64,000 nt of DNA from PNAI01 sp035501735 (GCA_035501735.1 DATJVR010000024.1:8310-72309); one strand, 5' to 3'; shown: positions 28,370 to 37,860, numbered from the stretch's first letter. Notes: generated from the letters alone by a model not told the origin. A program made the numbers and translations.

Positions 28370-29296
28370 TCAGTGGCCCGCGCCGCGATAGATCGGCTCC
28401 GGCTGGGTGAAGAAGCTCAGCAGGATATGATAGACCAGCTGGTAATTCTTCTGATGAAATGACGCATGCGCGATGCCGGGCATGACCGCGAATTGCTTGT
28501 CGGGATTCGGCAGCAGCTTGAAGAAGTTGATCAGGTCGTCAAACGACGCGATGCCGTCGTACTCGCCGCGCATGACAATGGTCGGCGCCTTGATCTTGGC
28601 CGGATCGACCACGGGCAGATTGTTGCACATATCGATATAGGTGCCGTTCGGGATCGAGTCGTCGAGCTTGAGAATGGCGTCGGCGAAGGCCTCGATCACG
28701 TTGTCATCGGCGGTGCCGGGATGATCGCGCTCGAAAATCGAGCGTACGAAGGCGCGGTCGATCGGCCGCCGCTTGGTCTTGGTGAATTCCGGAAGTTTCT
28801 TTCGACGCTGCTCGAGCGTGGGGCTGCCTTCACCGGTCCAGACGTGTGCGTCAAGCGCCAGCCGTTTGACGCGATCCGGATGACGCTGGGCAAACAGCGC
28901 GGCGCGCAACGCACCTGAGGATATGCCGTAGACCAGGAGAGGGCCGGTGTTGCGGGTCTTGAGGATGTAGTCGGTGCCAGCGGCAAGGTCGTCGGCGCCT
29001 TCGGCGATAGTGGAATCGATGCCGCGGTTCTTGTCGGAGCGACCGTAGCCCTCCATGTCCATGCACCAGGTGTCGAAGCCCTGCGCGGTGAAAAAATCCA
29101 TGGCGCCAGGCCGGCCGGGCACCTGCAGGTCGAACGTCGGCTGGGAGGCCATCGATGAGCCGTGCACGAAGAGGATCGTGCCGGCTTTTTTCGTGCCTGG
29201 CACGGCCGGCTTCTCCCACAGGAACAGGCGCACGTCGCCCTTTTTGGTCCAATGCTCCTTGCCCTGAACGGGTGCGTGAGACAGCGGCTTATTCAT
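28370..29296 (-). CDS. Alpha/beta hydrolase
   Basis: A 308-residue alpha/beta hydrolase without signal peptide, with a GGGAG ribosome site. It has an oxyanion HGSS motif (45-48), nucleophile Ser126 in GISSG, a likely acid Asp in MRGEYDGIA and catalytic His in PGIAHASFH. It sits inside an ABC importer operon between the ATPase and the binding protein. It may therefore hydrolyse an ester, lactone or C-C bond of the imported compound in the cytosol. The substrate is unknown. Confidence 0.9.
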   Translation of the reverse strand: MNKPLSHAPVQGKEHWTKKGDVRLFLWEKPAVPGTKKAGTILFVHGSSMASQPTFDLQVPGRPGAMDFFTAQGFDTWCMDMEGYGRSDKNRGIDSTIAEGADDLAAGTDYILKTRNTGPLLVYGISSGALRAALFAQRHPDRVKRLALDAHVWTGEGSPTLEQRRKKLPEFTKTKRRPIDRAFVRSIFERDHPGTADDNVIEAFADAILKLDDSIPNGTYIDMCNNLPVVDPAKIKAPTIVMRGEYDGIASFDDLINFFKLLPNPDKQFAVMPGIAHASFHQKNYQLVYHILLSFFTQPEPIYRGAGH

Positions 29297-29337
29297 GATG
29301 GCACTCCCTGGTGACGGACTATAGTGACGGTGGCTTG

Positions 29338-30417
29338 TTATGCGCGGAAGACGCTGCAGTGCGCAGCATCGATCTCGACCGTGACTGGCTCGTTGAGTTC
29401 GAAAACTTGTTGCGGGTGAGTCTGTACCCGAAGCGTCTGGCCGGAGTCGAGGGTGGCGTAGTACTCGCTGATATTGCCGAGAAATGTGCGGTCGGTGACT
29501 TTTGCGCTAATTTGTGAGCCGTTCGCCTTGCCGAGATGAATGTTTTCGGGACGGATCGCCACCTCAACGCTGTCGCCGACTAAAGTTCCGGCAGGAAGCG
29601 CGATATCGATTGCCAGAGCGTTGCCGATTTCGACCCTGCCCATGCCGTCGCGAATGTCGCGAACCCGGCCGGACACGAGATTGACCAGGCCCATGAAATC
29701 GGCAACCAGGCGATTGGCGGGTCGCGAATAGACTTCCTGCGGCGTGCCGAATTGCTGCAGACGTCCGCCGTGAATAACGGCGATCTGATCGGAAAGCGCG
29801 AGCGCTTCCGCCTGATCATGGGTCACGTAGACGAAGGTGATGCCGGTACGACGTTGGAGAACTTTAAGCTCGGTGCGCATGCGCTCGCGCAGCTTGGCGT
29901 CGAGGTTGGACAGCGGTTCATCGAGCAGCAGAATTTCGGGCTCGACCACGAGGCTGCGGGCGAGTGCTACGCGTTGCTGCTGGCCGCCGGAAAGCTCGTT
30001 GGGATAACGTTGCTCGAGTCCGGTGAGATTGACCAGCGCAAGCGCCTCGGCGACTTTCCGGCGCGCGTCATGTTTGGGAATTTTGCGCAGCTTCAGGCCG
30101 AAGACCACGTTCTCGAACACGGTCTTGTGCGGCCATACGGCGTAGTTCTGGAACACCATGCCCATGCCGCGGCCGTCCGGCGGCACCACGCCGCCGGGCG
30201 CGGACAACAGCTTGCCGTCGACGTGGATGGTTCCAGCGTCGGGCACGATATAGCCCGCGATGAGGCGCAGCGTCGTGGTCTTGCCGCAACCGCTCGGGCC
30301 GAGCAGCGTGACGAATTGATTGTCCTTGATTTCCAAATCGAGCTCGGAGACCGCAGCGAGCCTCTCATCGCGCGCGCCGAAGCTCTTCGATAGAGCCTTG
30401 ATCGAAATGCCAGCCAT
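29338..30417 (-). CDS. ABC transporter ATP-binding protein (PotA/FbpC type) with TOBE domain
   Basis: A 359-residue ATPase with Walker A GPSGCGKTT, Q-loop VFQNYAVWPHK, signature LSGGQQQR, Walker B LLLDEP and switch VTHDQAEA. After residue about 240 it has a TOBE-type C-terminal domain (VAIRPENIHL), typical of spermidine, iron, phosphonate and maltose importers. Its start codon overlaps the permease stop (TGATG), so the two are coupled. It forms one importer with the genes at 27330 and 30417. Confidence 0.93.
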   Translation of the reverse strand: MAGISIKALSKSFGARDERLAAVSELDLEIKDNQFVTLLGPSGCGKTTTLRLIAGYIVPDAGTIHVDGKLLSAPGGVVPPDGRGMGMVFQNYAVWPHKTVFENVVFGLKLRKIPKHDARRKVAEALALVNLTGLEQRYPNELSGGQQQRVALARSLVVEPEILLLDEPLSNLDAKLRERMRTELKVLQRRTGITFVYVTHDQAEALALSDQIAVIHGGRLQQFGTPQEVYSRPANRLVADFMGLVNLVSGRVRDIRDGMGRVEIGNALAIDIALPAGTLVGDSVEVAIRPENIHLGKANGSQISAKVTDRTFLGNISEYYATLDSGQTLRVQTHPQQVFELNEPVTVEIDAAHCSVFRA

Positions 30418-32147
30418 CAGGCCGCGACCTCGCGCGCGGAGTTGGCCTTAGTGATGGAGCCGCCGCCGAGCTTGTTGGCAACGACAATCGCGGCGCCGAT
30501 GATGAGCATGTTGATGATCGCCAGTGCGCCGACTCGCTCGACCGCGCCGGTCTCATAGAGATTGTAGACGGCAACCGCCAGCGTGATCGAGGTCGGGCTG
30601 AACAGCAGAATAGAGGCGCTCAGTTCCTGGATAACCGGGACGAACACAAGCAGCCAGCCGGCGAACAGACCCGGCCGGATGAGCGGAAACGTGATTTCGC
30701 GCATGGTGGTGAGCCAGGAGGCGCCGAGAATCTGCGCGCTTTCTTCGAGCGAGGGATCGATTTGCCGCAGCGAGGTGTTGGCCGCGCGCACGCCGAGCGG
30801 AATGTAGCGGCCGACATAGGCCAAGAGCAGAATCCCCATCGTGCCGTAGAGCGCGAGCGGCATTGCCAGCCAGAATTGGATCAGCGCGACCGCGACCACG
30901 ATGCCGGGCAGACCAAGCGGAATGAGCGCGGTGTAGTCGAGCAATTTGCGGCCCGGCATGCGGGTGCGCAGATCGATCCAGCCGATTATCGCGCCCAGCA
31001 GCACCGCCAGCGTGGCGGCGATGATGGCCAACGTCAAACTGTTCAGGATCGCGCGCTGCGTCACATTGTATTCGACCAGAATGAAATGATAGTTGTCGAG
31101 CGTGAGGCCTTTCCAAAATGCCAGCCCCCAAGATTTGGAGAGCGAGACCGCGAGCAGCGTCGTATAAGGGGCAACGATCGCAATCAGAAAAGCCAAGACC
31201 GAAAAACCGAACAGGAACCAGCGCGCCGGGCCAAGCGCGATGAGTTGCGGCCGCGCGCCTTTTCCAGCGAGCGTGACATAGGAGCGGCGGGCGAGAAACG
31301 CGCGCTGCAGATAGAGCGCGGCCACGGTGATGACGACAAAAATGAGCGAGAGGGCGGAGGCCAAGCCGTATTCGGCGGGGTAGTCGAACAGCGCGTAGAT
31401 GCGCGTCGGCAATGTCACGATGCGACCGGGAAGGCCGATGATCGCCTGCGAGCCGAACAACGCAATGGCGTTCACGAACGCGAGCAGCGTGCCGGACAGG
31501 ATCGCCGGCGCAACCAGCGGCGCGGTGACGGACAGCGCGGTGCGTATTTTGCTCGCGCCCAATATTTGGGCGGCCTCCTCATAGGAGGCGTCGACCGACG
31601 TGAGCGCACTCGATGCGAGCAGATAAACGAACGGGAATGTGTGCAGGACCGTGACCAGCACGAGACCCGTCATTGAAAAAATATTGAAGGTCAGCCAGGG
31701 AAGACCGGCGACATCCCGCAGGAAGACATTGATCAGGCCGGCATTCGGGCTGAACAGGTAGACGAAGGCGATGGCGGTCAGGAACGGCGGCGATAGATAC
31801 GACAGGCTCGCGGTGATCTGGATCAACGTTTTGCCCGGAACGTCGGTGCGGCTGACGGCCCAGGCGAGAACAAGACCGATGGCAAGGCTGAACAGGCCGG
31901 TCCAGGCGCCGAGAATCAGGGAATTGAACAGCGCCTGGCGATACAGGCGGCCGGAAATCACTTCGCCGAAATAGTTGAGGTTCAAGCCGTGATCGCCGCG
32001 CACGCTGCCGAACAGGAGAAACAGCAACGGCAAGACGATGAGGATGATCAGCGCCAGGATCGTGCCGCCCATCACGAAATGTTCGAGCCGCAAACGCGGG
32101 CGCGGCGCGCTCAATCGCATCGATCCGCCGATGGCTTCAACCGACAT
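30417..32147 (-). CDS. ABC transporter permease, fused two-module (iron/phosphonate type)
   Basis: A 576-residue membrane protein starting at the ATG at 32147 behind GGGGAAAGACCA. Two BPD permease modules are joined. Each has a coupling loop: EEAAQILGASKIRTALSVTAP in the first half and EESAQILGASWLTTMREITFP in the second. About twelve hydrophobic helices are expected. Such FbpB/SfuB-like double permeases serve a single binding protein. It is the first gene of this minus-strand operon and diverges from the gene at 32252. Confidence 0.92.
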   Translation of the reverse strand: MSVEAIGGSMRLSAPRPRLRLEHFVMGGTILALIILIVLPLLFLLFGSVRGDHGLNLNYFGEVISGRLYRQALFNSLILGAWTGLFSLAIGLVLAWAVSRTDVPGKTLIQITASLSYLSPPFLTAIAFVYLFSPNAGLINVFLRDVAGLPWLTFNIFSMTGLVLVTVLHTFPFVYLLASSALTSVDASYEEAAQILGASKIRTALSVTAPLVAPAILSGTLLAFVNAIALFGSQAIIGLPGRIVTLPTRIYALFDYPAEYGLASALSLIFVVITVAALYLQRAFLARRSYVTLAGKGARPQLIALGPARWFLFGFSVLAFLIAIVAPYTTLLAVSLSKSWGLAFWKGLTLDNYHFILVEYNVTQRAILNSLTLAIIAATLAVLLGAIIGWIDLRTRMPGRKLLDYTALIPLGLPGIVVAVALIQFWLAMPLALYGTMGILLLAYVGRYIPLGVRAANTSLRQIDPSLEESAQILGASWLTTMREITFPLIRPGLFAGWLLVFVPVIQELSASILLFSPTSITLAVAVYNLYETGAVERVGALAIINMLIIGAAIVVANKLGGGSITKANSAREVAA

Positions 32148-32251
32148 TGGTCTTTCCCCGGCCTTTAAGATCGGTGATTTAGCATGTAATGTCAAAAACT
32201 TAAGGTGAAACGCCGGCGACGCCCCACGGCGCGCTGAAGGAAGAACAACCG

Positions 32252-33178
32252 ATGAAGATTGTCATTCCCGATCTGGTGTCGAATTCCTACTTCCCCGCCA
32301 TAGCGGCAGTCGAACTCGGATTCTTCCAGCGCGAAGGGTTGGATGTCGAACTCGAACTCGTGTTTCCGGTCAACACGTCCTACGCGTGGTTGCGAGACGG
32401 CAAGGCGGATTTTGTCGGCGGCTCGGCACATTCGATTCTCGCGGCGTTTCCGGAGTGGCGCGGCGCCAAGCTGCTCGGTGCGCTGGCGCAGGGGATGTAC
32501 TGGTTCCTGGTCATGCGCGCCGACCTCGGCGCGAAGCGCGGCAACGTTGCGATCGTGAAGGGCCGTAAAATCGGTGCGGCGCCATGGGTCGACTTTGGCT
32601 TGAAACGACTGTTGGCGGATGCCGGCATCGATGAGGTGCGTGATCGCGTCGAGATCATGCCGGTGCCCGGTTCGACCGGTGCCGGCGTGTCGTTCGGCGT
32701 CAACGCGGCAAGGGCTTTGGAGGACGGCAAGATCGACGGGTTCTGGGCCAACGGCATGGGTGCGGAGGTGGCGGTGCGACGCGGTGTCGGATCGATCGTG
32801 CTCGATGTGCGGCGTGGCGATGGACCGATGGCGGCGTTTGGCTACACGTTTCCCGCACTGGTGACGACGGCGGCGCTGATCGACCGCGCGCCCGAGCAGG
32901 CGGCGGGCGCCGTGCGTGCACTGGTGAAGACGCAAGCCGCGCTCAAGCAGAATGTGAAACTCGCGGCTGACGTGGGGCGCAAATGGTTTCTGGAATTTGA
33001 AGCATCGCTGATCGCCGACGTGGTGTCCCGCGATCTGCCGTTCTACGATCCGGCGATTTCGGCGGAGACTTTCGCCGCGTGCAGCCGCTTCGCTCTGGCG
33101 ATGGGACTGGCGAAACAGGCCGCGCGCTATGAGGATGCCGTCGCGGTGCAGTTCCGCGCTTTGTGGTCAGTCGGATGA
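32252..33178 (+). CDS. NMT1/THI5-like substrate-binding-fold protein without signal peptide
   Basis: A 308-residue protein starting with MKIVIPDLVSNSYFPAIAAVELGFF after a GGAAGAAC site. It has the ABC binding-protein fold (strand, ligand loop, hinge around VKGRKIGAAPWVDFG) but starts directly at the first beta strand with no signal peptide. It may be a cytosolic enzyme or sensor built on the binding-protein fold, like THI5 or dihydroxyphthalate decarboxylase. A missed upstream signal sequence is unlikely, because the first 50 bases upstream are the divergent promoter region. Its 3' end overlaps the convergent amidase gene by 12 bases. Confidence 0.75.
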   Translation: MKIVIPDLVSNSYFPAIAAVELGFFQREGLDVELELVFPVNTSYAWLRDGKADFVGGSAHSILAAFPEWRGAKLLGALAQGMYWFLVMRADLGAKRGNVAIVKGRKIGAAPWVDFGLKRLLADAGIDEVRDRVEIMPVPGSTGAGVSFGVNAARALEDGKIDGFWANGMGAEVAVRRGVGSIVLDVRRGDGPMAAFGYTFPALVTTAALIDRAPEQAAGAVRALVKTQAALKQNVKLAADVGRKWFLEFEASLIADVVSRDLPFYDPAISAETFAACSRFALAMGLAKQAARYEDAVAVQFRALWSVG

Positions 33179-34573
33179 ACCGATCAGATCAACGCGATTG
33201 AGTGCGGCAAGCACCCATGTTGCGGTTTCGAACAGCGCGGCATCGCGATCCGCGCCGCCCATGAGCTGCAGTCCGAGCGGCAATTGCTCGTCGGTGAGCA
33301 CGGGCAGTCCGATTGCGGGCACGCCGAGATACGAGGCCGCGACATTCATAGCTGGATTGCCGGTCGTCTTGAAGCCGACTGGCGCCGCAGCGGTCGCGGC
33401 CAGGGTCACGAAGGCGTCATAGCGTTCGGCGGCTCTTGCGAAGGCCGTACGCGCCGCGTTGCGGCGCTCGATCAGCGCCGCGTAATCGCGTTGCGTCATC
33501 TTGTTGGCGTTGCGCAGGCGTTCCTGCGATAGCCCGCTGAGTTTCGTGACATCGGTGTCGGCATAGGTGTTGAGCGGCCAACGGCCCTCCCACTCGTTGA
33601 TCTGGCGTGTGATGACAAGCGCGTCGGTCAATTCGTGCTCGGCCGCTTCGATCGCCGGGTCGTCGGCGCGGTTGTGGAGCGACAAGCCGGCCGTCGCCAA
33701 AAGCTGCTTCGCGCCCTCGAATGCATCACGGGCGGCATCGCCGGTCGCGACCCAGCCGCCGGTCTGTAGCAGGGCGAGGCGCTTCGGTTTGACGATGCGC
33801 GCGAAATCGACGTCGCCGAGCAGACCGATCTTGCCGGGATCGCCGCCGGCGCGTTCGGACACCGCGCGCGCCACGTGCCATGCGTCGGCCAACGTTGCAG
33901 CCAGCACGCCGTGCGCGCTCTGGCTCAACTGATCGTAGGAACCGCCGCGGTTGAGGCCGCCGACCGTGGGCTTGAAGCCGACGCAGCCGCAATAACTCGC
34001 GGGGCGCAGTATGGACCCGACGACCTGCGTGCCGAGCGCGGCCGGAATCATGCCCGCGCCAACCGCCGCGGCCGAGCCGCTCGACGAGCCGCCGGGCGAG
34101 CGCGAATAATCATGCGGATTGACGGTGCCGGGCCATGGTTCGCTGGCGGCGAATTCGGTCGTTGAGGTCTTGCCGAGAATGATCGCGCCGGCCTCGCGCA
34201 GCGCGTGCACGGAAGCGGAGTCGCGACGCGTGGCGAAACCTTTCCACAGCGGCGAGCCCTGGCCGGTCGGCATGTCGGCGGTCTCGATAATGTCCTTGAT
34301 TCCAAGCGGCATGCCGTCGATGGCCGAGTGCGGCCTGCCTTCGCGCCAGCGCGCCGTGGATTCGTCGGCAGTGCGGCGCGCGCCTTCGATGTTCATAACG
34401 ATGAAAGCGCCGACGGATTTGTCCAGCCGGGCGATTGTATCGAGGCAGGAGTCGAGAAAGGCGCGCGGGGTGGTTTCGCCGCTACGGAATTTCTTCGCAA
34501 GCGCGATGTAGCCTTTCGTTTTTACCGACGGCGATGCGGCCCGGTTGGCGTCGGATCGTTCCGCTAGGCTCAT
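33167..34573 (-). CDS. Amidase (amidase signature family)
   Basis: A 468-residue amidase with the Ser-Ser-Lys triad region: Lys93 in GIKDII, cis-Ser within GGSSSGSAA (161-169) and nucleophile Ser187 in GTQVVGSILRPA. The family hydrolyses carboxamides to acid and ammonia. The ribosome site is AGAGGGACGCC. It is the last gene of the eleven-gene minus-strand run and lies 9 nt after UbiD. The usual GGS before the nucleophile is VGS here. It likely cleaves an amide of the pathway substrate; there are no GatB/GatC neighbours, so a tRNA role is unlikely. Confidence 0.92.
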   Translation of the reverse strand: MSLAERSDANRAASPSVKTKGYIALAKKFRSGETTPRAFLDSCLDTIARLDKSVGAFIVMNIEGARRTADESTARWREGRPHSAIDGMPLGIKDIIETADMPTGQGSPLWKGFATRRDSASVHALREAGAIILGKTSTTEFAASEPWPGTVNPHDYSRSPGGSSSGSAAAVGAGMIPAALGTQVVGSILRPASYCGCVGFKPTVGGLNRGGSYDQLSQSAHGVLAATLADAWHVARAVSERAGGDPGKIGLLGDVDFARIVKPKRLALLQTGGWVATGDAARDAFEGAKQLLATAGLSLHNRADDPAIEAAEHELTDALVITRQINEWEGRWPLNTYADTDVTKLSGLSQERLRNANKMTQRDYAALIERRNAARTAFARAAERYDAFVTLAATAAAPVGFKTTGNPAMNVAASYLGVPAIGLPVLTDEQLPLGLQLMGGADRDAALFETATWVLAALNRVDLIGSSD

Positions 34574-34582
34574 GGCGTCCCT

Positions 34583-36262
34583 CTATTCGTCAAATTTTTT
34601 TGCCCTGTCTTCGACATTGCGAACCGGCGTTTCCGGCGTGAGCCCGCCGCGGCGGCGAGCAAAGGTTTCCTTGCCGCTTGTTTCCCACTCGCCGTTCACC
34701 GCGCGGCGGGCGTATTCGTCCCAGGCCTTGTCCCATTCGCCGAGCTGATAGCCGTGCCATGGCGGCTGCGGGGAGAGCGCCGGCAGATCGAGCTCCTGCC
34801 AGATCGCGCGGGCACGCTCCATGTATTCGCGCGCCGGCAGCGCGAGCGGCGGGAAGGCCTGCTTCAGCGTGGCGTCGATCAGCATGGTTGAGTCATTGTC
34901 GCGGCGACCGGATTTCGGTCCGTGGCCGCCCGAGCGGCCGCCGAAGATGTGAACGTCATCGATCGGGTTCGACCGATAGGCGATCGACCACAATACCGCG
35001 TCGGTGTTGGAGGGGTCGATATCCTCGCTCACCGCAATGACGACCTTGCCGCAATCGGCGCGCAGATGGGCCGCGCCGTCGAGCGCACGCCAGACTTCGC
35101 TGCGCGCGGCGCCGTGCGCGAATTGCACGAAAATCACCGGCCGTATGTTGCTCAACGGCTCGTGCAGCGACACCGCGCGCACCCCCTTGATGCCGAGCTG
35201 GTCGCGCAGATGGCTCAGGAACATCGGCTCGTAGGCGACCTTCTTGATGACGCTCGATTCGCTTGGCGTCACCTGGCTGATGATGGAGACGAACACGGCC
35301 GAACGCTTGTGGGTGATCGCGGTCACCTGCATGGACATGTTGAAGTCTTCGAGCGCGACATAGCCATGACTTTCGCCGAAGGGGCCTTCCGGCTCGAGCA
35401 ATTCCGGATCGATCAAGCCTTCGATGACGATTTCGGCGTCGGCGGGAATTTCAAGATCGACCGTGACGCACTTTGCCGTGCGGATCGGCGCGCCTGCGAG
35501 CGCGCCGGCGACCGCCATTTCGTCCATGTCGATTGCGAGCTTCTGCGGACCGGTGAACATCACGACCGGCGCGCAGCCGATCACAATGGCGCAGGGCATC
35601 GGCTCGCGCCGCTCGCGGTATTTTTTCCAATGCAGATAGCCGCCGGCGCCGCCGATGCGCGAGGACATACGCACGCCAAGGCGGTCGACGGCTTTCAGCG
35701 CGCCGCGATAGGTGCCCATGTTGCGGAGGCCGGTGTCGGGGTCCTTGGTGACACAGAGCGTCGCGGTGAGATAGGGCGCGGCATCGAAGCCGGGTGTGGA
35801 GACCGGCACGGGCAGCGATTTGAGCCCGCCGTCAGGATTGCGCAGCTCGCTGCCCTTGACGACGACTTGTTGGCAAGGTGGAGAGGCGACCTGAACGGGC
35901 GCGATGGGATTGTTGATGGCGTGCATCCAAGCCGCGCCGATCTCCTCGACCGGCCGCCCCATGCCGATCGCGTAAATCTGCGGCGAGGCAGCAAGCGCGC
36001 CAGCCGCAACCGGCATTTCGTAGCGGCGGCCATGGCCGTCGACGACGTTGGTGAACAAAAACGCGCGGCGCTCTTCCTCCGGCAATCCGCCTTGGAATTG
36101 CCAGCGGACGAGCGGATGCAGCTCGGTATCCTTATCGATCGGCCGGTCGATACGAACGAGAAGTCCGTTCGCTTCCAGCGCCGCAAGATGAGCCTGGAAA
36201 TCAAGCGCGGGCCCGGCCGCCTTCGCGCCGCTCGCTGTCGATCTGCCGGATTTTTCGAGCAT
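34583..36262 (-). CDS. UbiD family (prenylated-FMN-dependent) decarboxylase
   Basis: The start is at the ATG at 36262 with GCGGAG 8 nt upstream; the longer frame overlaps the neighbouring gene. The 559-residue product has the UbiD fold with the catalytic set Arg in NMGTYRGAL and two Glu in EGPFGESHGY, matching the Arg-Glu-Glu triad of Fdc1/UbiD. Such enzymes reversibly (de)carboxylate aromatic or alpha,beta-unsaturated acids using prenylated FMN. The UbiX gene that makes this cofactor is two genes upstream. A CMD-family gene lies between them. Confidence 0.93.
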   Translation of the reverse strand: MLEKSGRSTASGAKAAGPALDFQAHLAALEANGLLVRIDRPIDKDTELHPLVRWQFQGGLPEEERRAFLFTNVVDGHGRRYEMPVAAGALAASPQIYAIGMGRPVEEIGAAWMHAINNPIAPVQVASPPCQQVVVKGSELRNPDGGLKSLPVPVSTPGFDAAPYLTATLCVTKDPDTGLRNMGTYRGALKAVDRLGVRMSSRIGGAGGYLHWKKYRERREPMPCAIVIGCAPVVMFTGPQKLAIDMDEMAVAGALAGAPIRTAKCVTVDLEIPADAEIVIEGLIDPELLEPEGPFGESHGYVALEDFNMSMQVTAITHKRSAVFVSIISQVTPSESSVIKKVAYEPMFLSHLRDQLGIKGVRAVSLHEPLSNIRPVIFVQFAHGAARSEVWRALDGAAHLRADCGKVVIAVSEDIDPSNTDAVLWSIAYRSNPIDDVHIFGGRSGGHGPKSGRRDNDSTMLIDATLKQAFPPLALPAREYMERARAIWQELDLPALSPQPPWHGYQLGEWDKAWDEYARRAVNGEWETSGKETFARRRGGLTPETPVRNVEDRAKKFDE

Positions 36263-36302
36263 CGCAAACACTCCGCGAGTGCTGCCGCGGGAGCAGGGGG
36301 CG

Positions 36303-36689
36303 CTATTTCTTTGCCTTCTCGTACTCTTCGATGATCGGTTTGGCGTGGCGGAAGCAATCGACGCCGGCCGGAATTCCGCAATAGAGCGCGATCTGCGTGA
36401 GCACGGCACGGATTTCGTTCGGGGTCAGGCCGTTGTTGAGCGCGCCGCGGACATGGGTCTGAAATTCCTCCATCCGGCCAAGGCAGGCAATCATGCCGAG
36501 ATTGAGGATCGAGCGCTCGCGGCGCTTGAGCGTGTCGTCGCCCCAGGCTTCGCCCCAGCAATATTGCGTTACGATGCGTTGAAAATCGCGATTGAAGTCG
36601 GTCAGGTTCGCCATCGCCTTATCGACATAGGCGTCGCCGGCGACCTGACGGCGTATTTTCATCCCGGTGTCGTATACTTTCTGATCCAC
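36303..36689 (-). CDS. Carboxymuconolactone decarboxylase (CMD) family protein
   Basis: About 128 residues with the PcaC/CMD pattern, including RRERSILNLGMIACLGR, the helix NGLTPNEIRAVLTQIALYCGIPAG and a basic C-terminus. Two GTG starts are possible (36698 and 36689); the second is spaced correctly from GGGAG. The family contains 4-carboxymuconolactone decarboxylase and peroxidase-like proteins. The single Cys pattern here (YCGIPAG) lacks the CxxC of AhpD. It sits between ubiX and ubiD, so a lactone decarboxylation or ring step of the same pathway is likely. Confidence 0.88.
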   Translation of the reverse strand: MDQKVYDTGMKIRRQVAGDAYVDKAMANLTDFNRDFQRIVTQYCWGEAWGDDTLKRRERSILNLGMIACLGRMEEFQTHVRGALNNGLTPNEIRAVLTQIALYCGIPAGVDCFRHAKPIIEEYEKAKK

Positions 36690-36707
36690 GATGTTCACTC
36701 CCGTTTT

Positions 36708-37295
36708 TTACTCTTCCGTCGAACCGCCCTGCCAGCGCTTGACGACCTTGGTTTCGATGCCGAAAAAATCGAGCAGGCGGCCGACGGTGTGATTGATGAT
36801 GTCGTCCACGGATTTCGGCTTGTTATAAAACGCCGGCACGATAGGCGCGACGACCGCACCGATGTCGGCCAGCGTCGTCATGGTGCGCAGATGGCCGCCG
36901 TGCAGCGGCGTCTCGCGCACGGCAAGGACGAGCCGGCGTTTCTCCTTCAACGCGACATCGGCAGCACGCGAGAGCAGCGAACTGGTCACGCCGGTTGCGA
37001 TTTCGCTCATGGTTTTGATCGAGCATGGCACCACGATCATGCCCATGGTCGGGAAGGAGCCCGAGGAGATCGACGCACCGATGTCGGCGATCGGATGATT
37101 GACGGTAGCGAGCGCGCGGACATCCTTGGGCTTCAAATCTGTCTCGTAGACCAGGGTCATTTCCGCGGACTTACTCATGACGAGATGAGTTTCGATATCG
37201 GTGCCTTTGAGCAGCTCGAGCAATCGCACGCCGTAAATCGTACCGGACGCACCCGAAATACCAATCACGAGCCGCCGCGGAGCCTTGCTGTTCAT
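36708..37295 (-). CDS. ubiX: UbiX family flavin prenyltransferase
   Basis: A 195-residue protein with the FMN-binding GISGASG (12-18) and the VVPCSIKTMSEIATG loop typical of UbiX/Pad1. It makes prenylated FMN from dimethylallyl phosphate and FMN, the cofactor needed by UbiD enzymes. The ribosome site is GGGAG, 10 nt before ATG. It probably serves the UbiD encoded two genes downstream, and possibly the second UbiD at 49606. Clustering with UbiD in a catabolic operon fits a pathway-specific copy rather than the ubiquinone one. Confidence 0.92.
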   Translation of the reverse strand: MNSKAPRRLVIGISGASGTIYGVRLLELLKGTDIETHLVMSKSAEMTLVYETDLKPKDVRALATVNHPIADIGASISSGSFPTMGMIVVPCSIKTMSEIATGVTSSLLSRAADVALKEKRRLVLAVRETPLHGGHLRTMTTLADIGAVVAPIVPAFYNKPKSVDDIINHTVGRLLDFFGIETKVVKRWQGGSTEE

Positions 37296-37322
37296 CGGTC
37301 ACATACTCCCGTTGCAAGCGGT

Positions 37323-37853
37323 TTAGCCATTGGCGGCGATCTGCGCAAATGCCGCAAGCACGGTTTCGAGGGGCGCGCGCGGCAGGCGGCGCAAAATGGC
37401 CTGATAGGCTCCAATGCTGGCGCGGGCGGCTTCGACCGGCGTCGATGCGGTGCGGCTGAAGCGGCCGGATTGCGCGAGCCCGTACATCGCCTCCTGCTGC
37501 AGCCGCTCGGCTTCGAGCTCGAGCTGCTTGATGCGGGTGCGGAAGGCTTCGGCGGCGTCAGCCGCGAACGCCTTAGGCGGGGACTTCAACGCCCGGCGCA
37601 TTTCGCGCAGAGGGATCACGGCGGTGGCGCGCCACGAGCCGATCGTCTGGTCCAGGTCTTTGACTTCGGATTCGATCAGGGTCCGGCGCTGCGTCGCGCT
37701 CCAGAGCAGGAAGAATAGAAGGTTCACGTCGACGCCGGCTTCATCCTGCAATGCGATGCAGGCCGGAGCCACGCCGGGTACGGCGTAGAATTTCAGCGAA
37801 AACTGCCAGAACGGCGATTGCCTTGGCGCGGGCGTTTTCTCAGCGGCATTCAT
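37323..37853 (-). CDS. TIGR02444-like conserved protein of unknown function
   Basis: A 176-residue cytosolic protein whose core FWQFSLKFYAVPGVAPACIALQ...GVDVNLLFFLLW matches the TIGR02444 family of uncharacterised proteins. The rest is helical, with Arg/Glu-rich segments (KQLELEAERLQQEA) that may form a coiled coil. The start was placed at the ATG at 37853, just after the upstream stop; an ATG at 37871 would overlap it. The longer frame to 38069 lies inside the hydroxylase gene and is not real. Its place inside a catabolic operon is unusual and gives no functional clue. Confidence 0.75.
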   Translation of the reverse strand: MNAAEKTPAPRQSPFWQFSLKFYAVPGVAPACIALQDEAGVDVNLLFFLLWSATQRRTLIESEVKDLDQTIGSWRATAVIPLREMRRALKSPPKAFAADAAEAFRTRIKQLELEAERLQQEAMYGLAQSGRFSRTASTPVEAARASIGAYQAILRRLPRAPLETVLAAFAQIAANG

Positions 37854-37860
37854 GGCGGGC

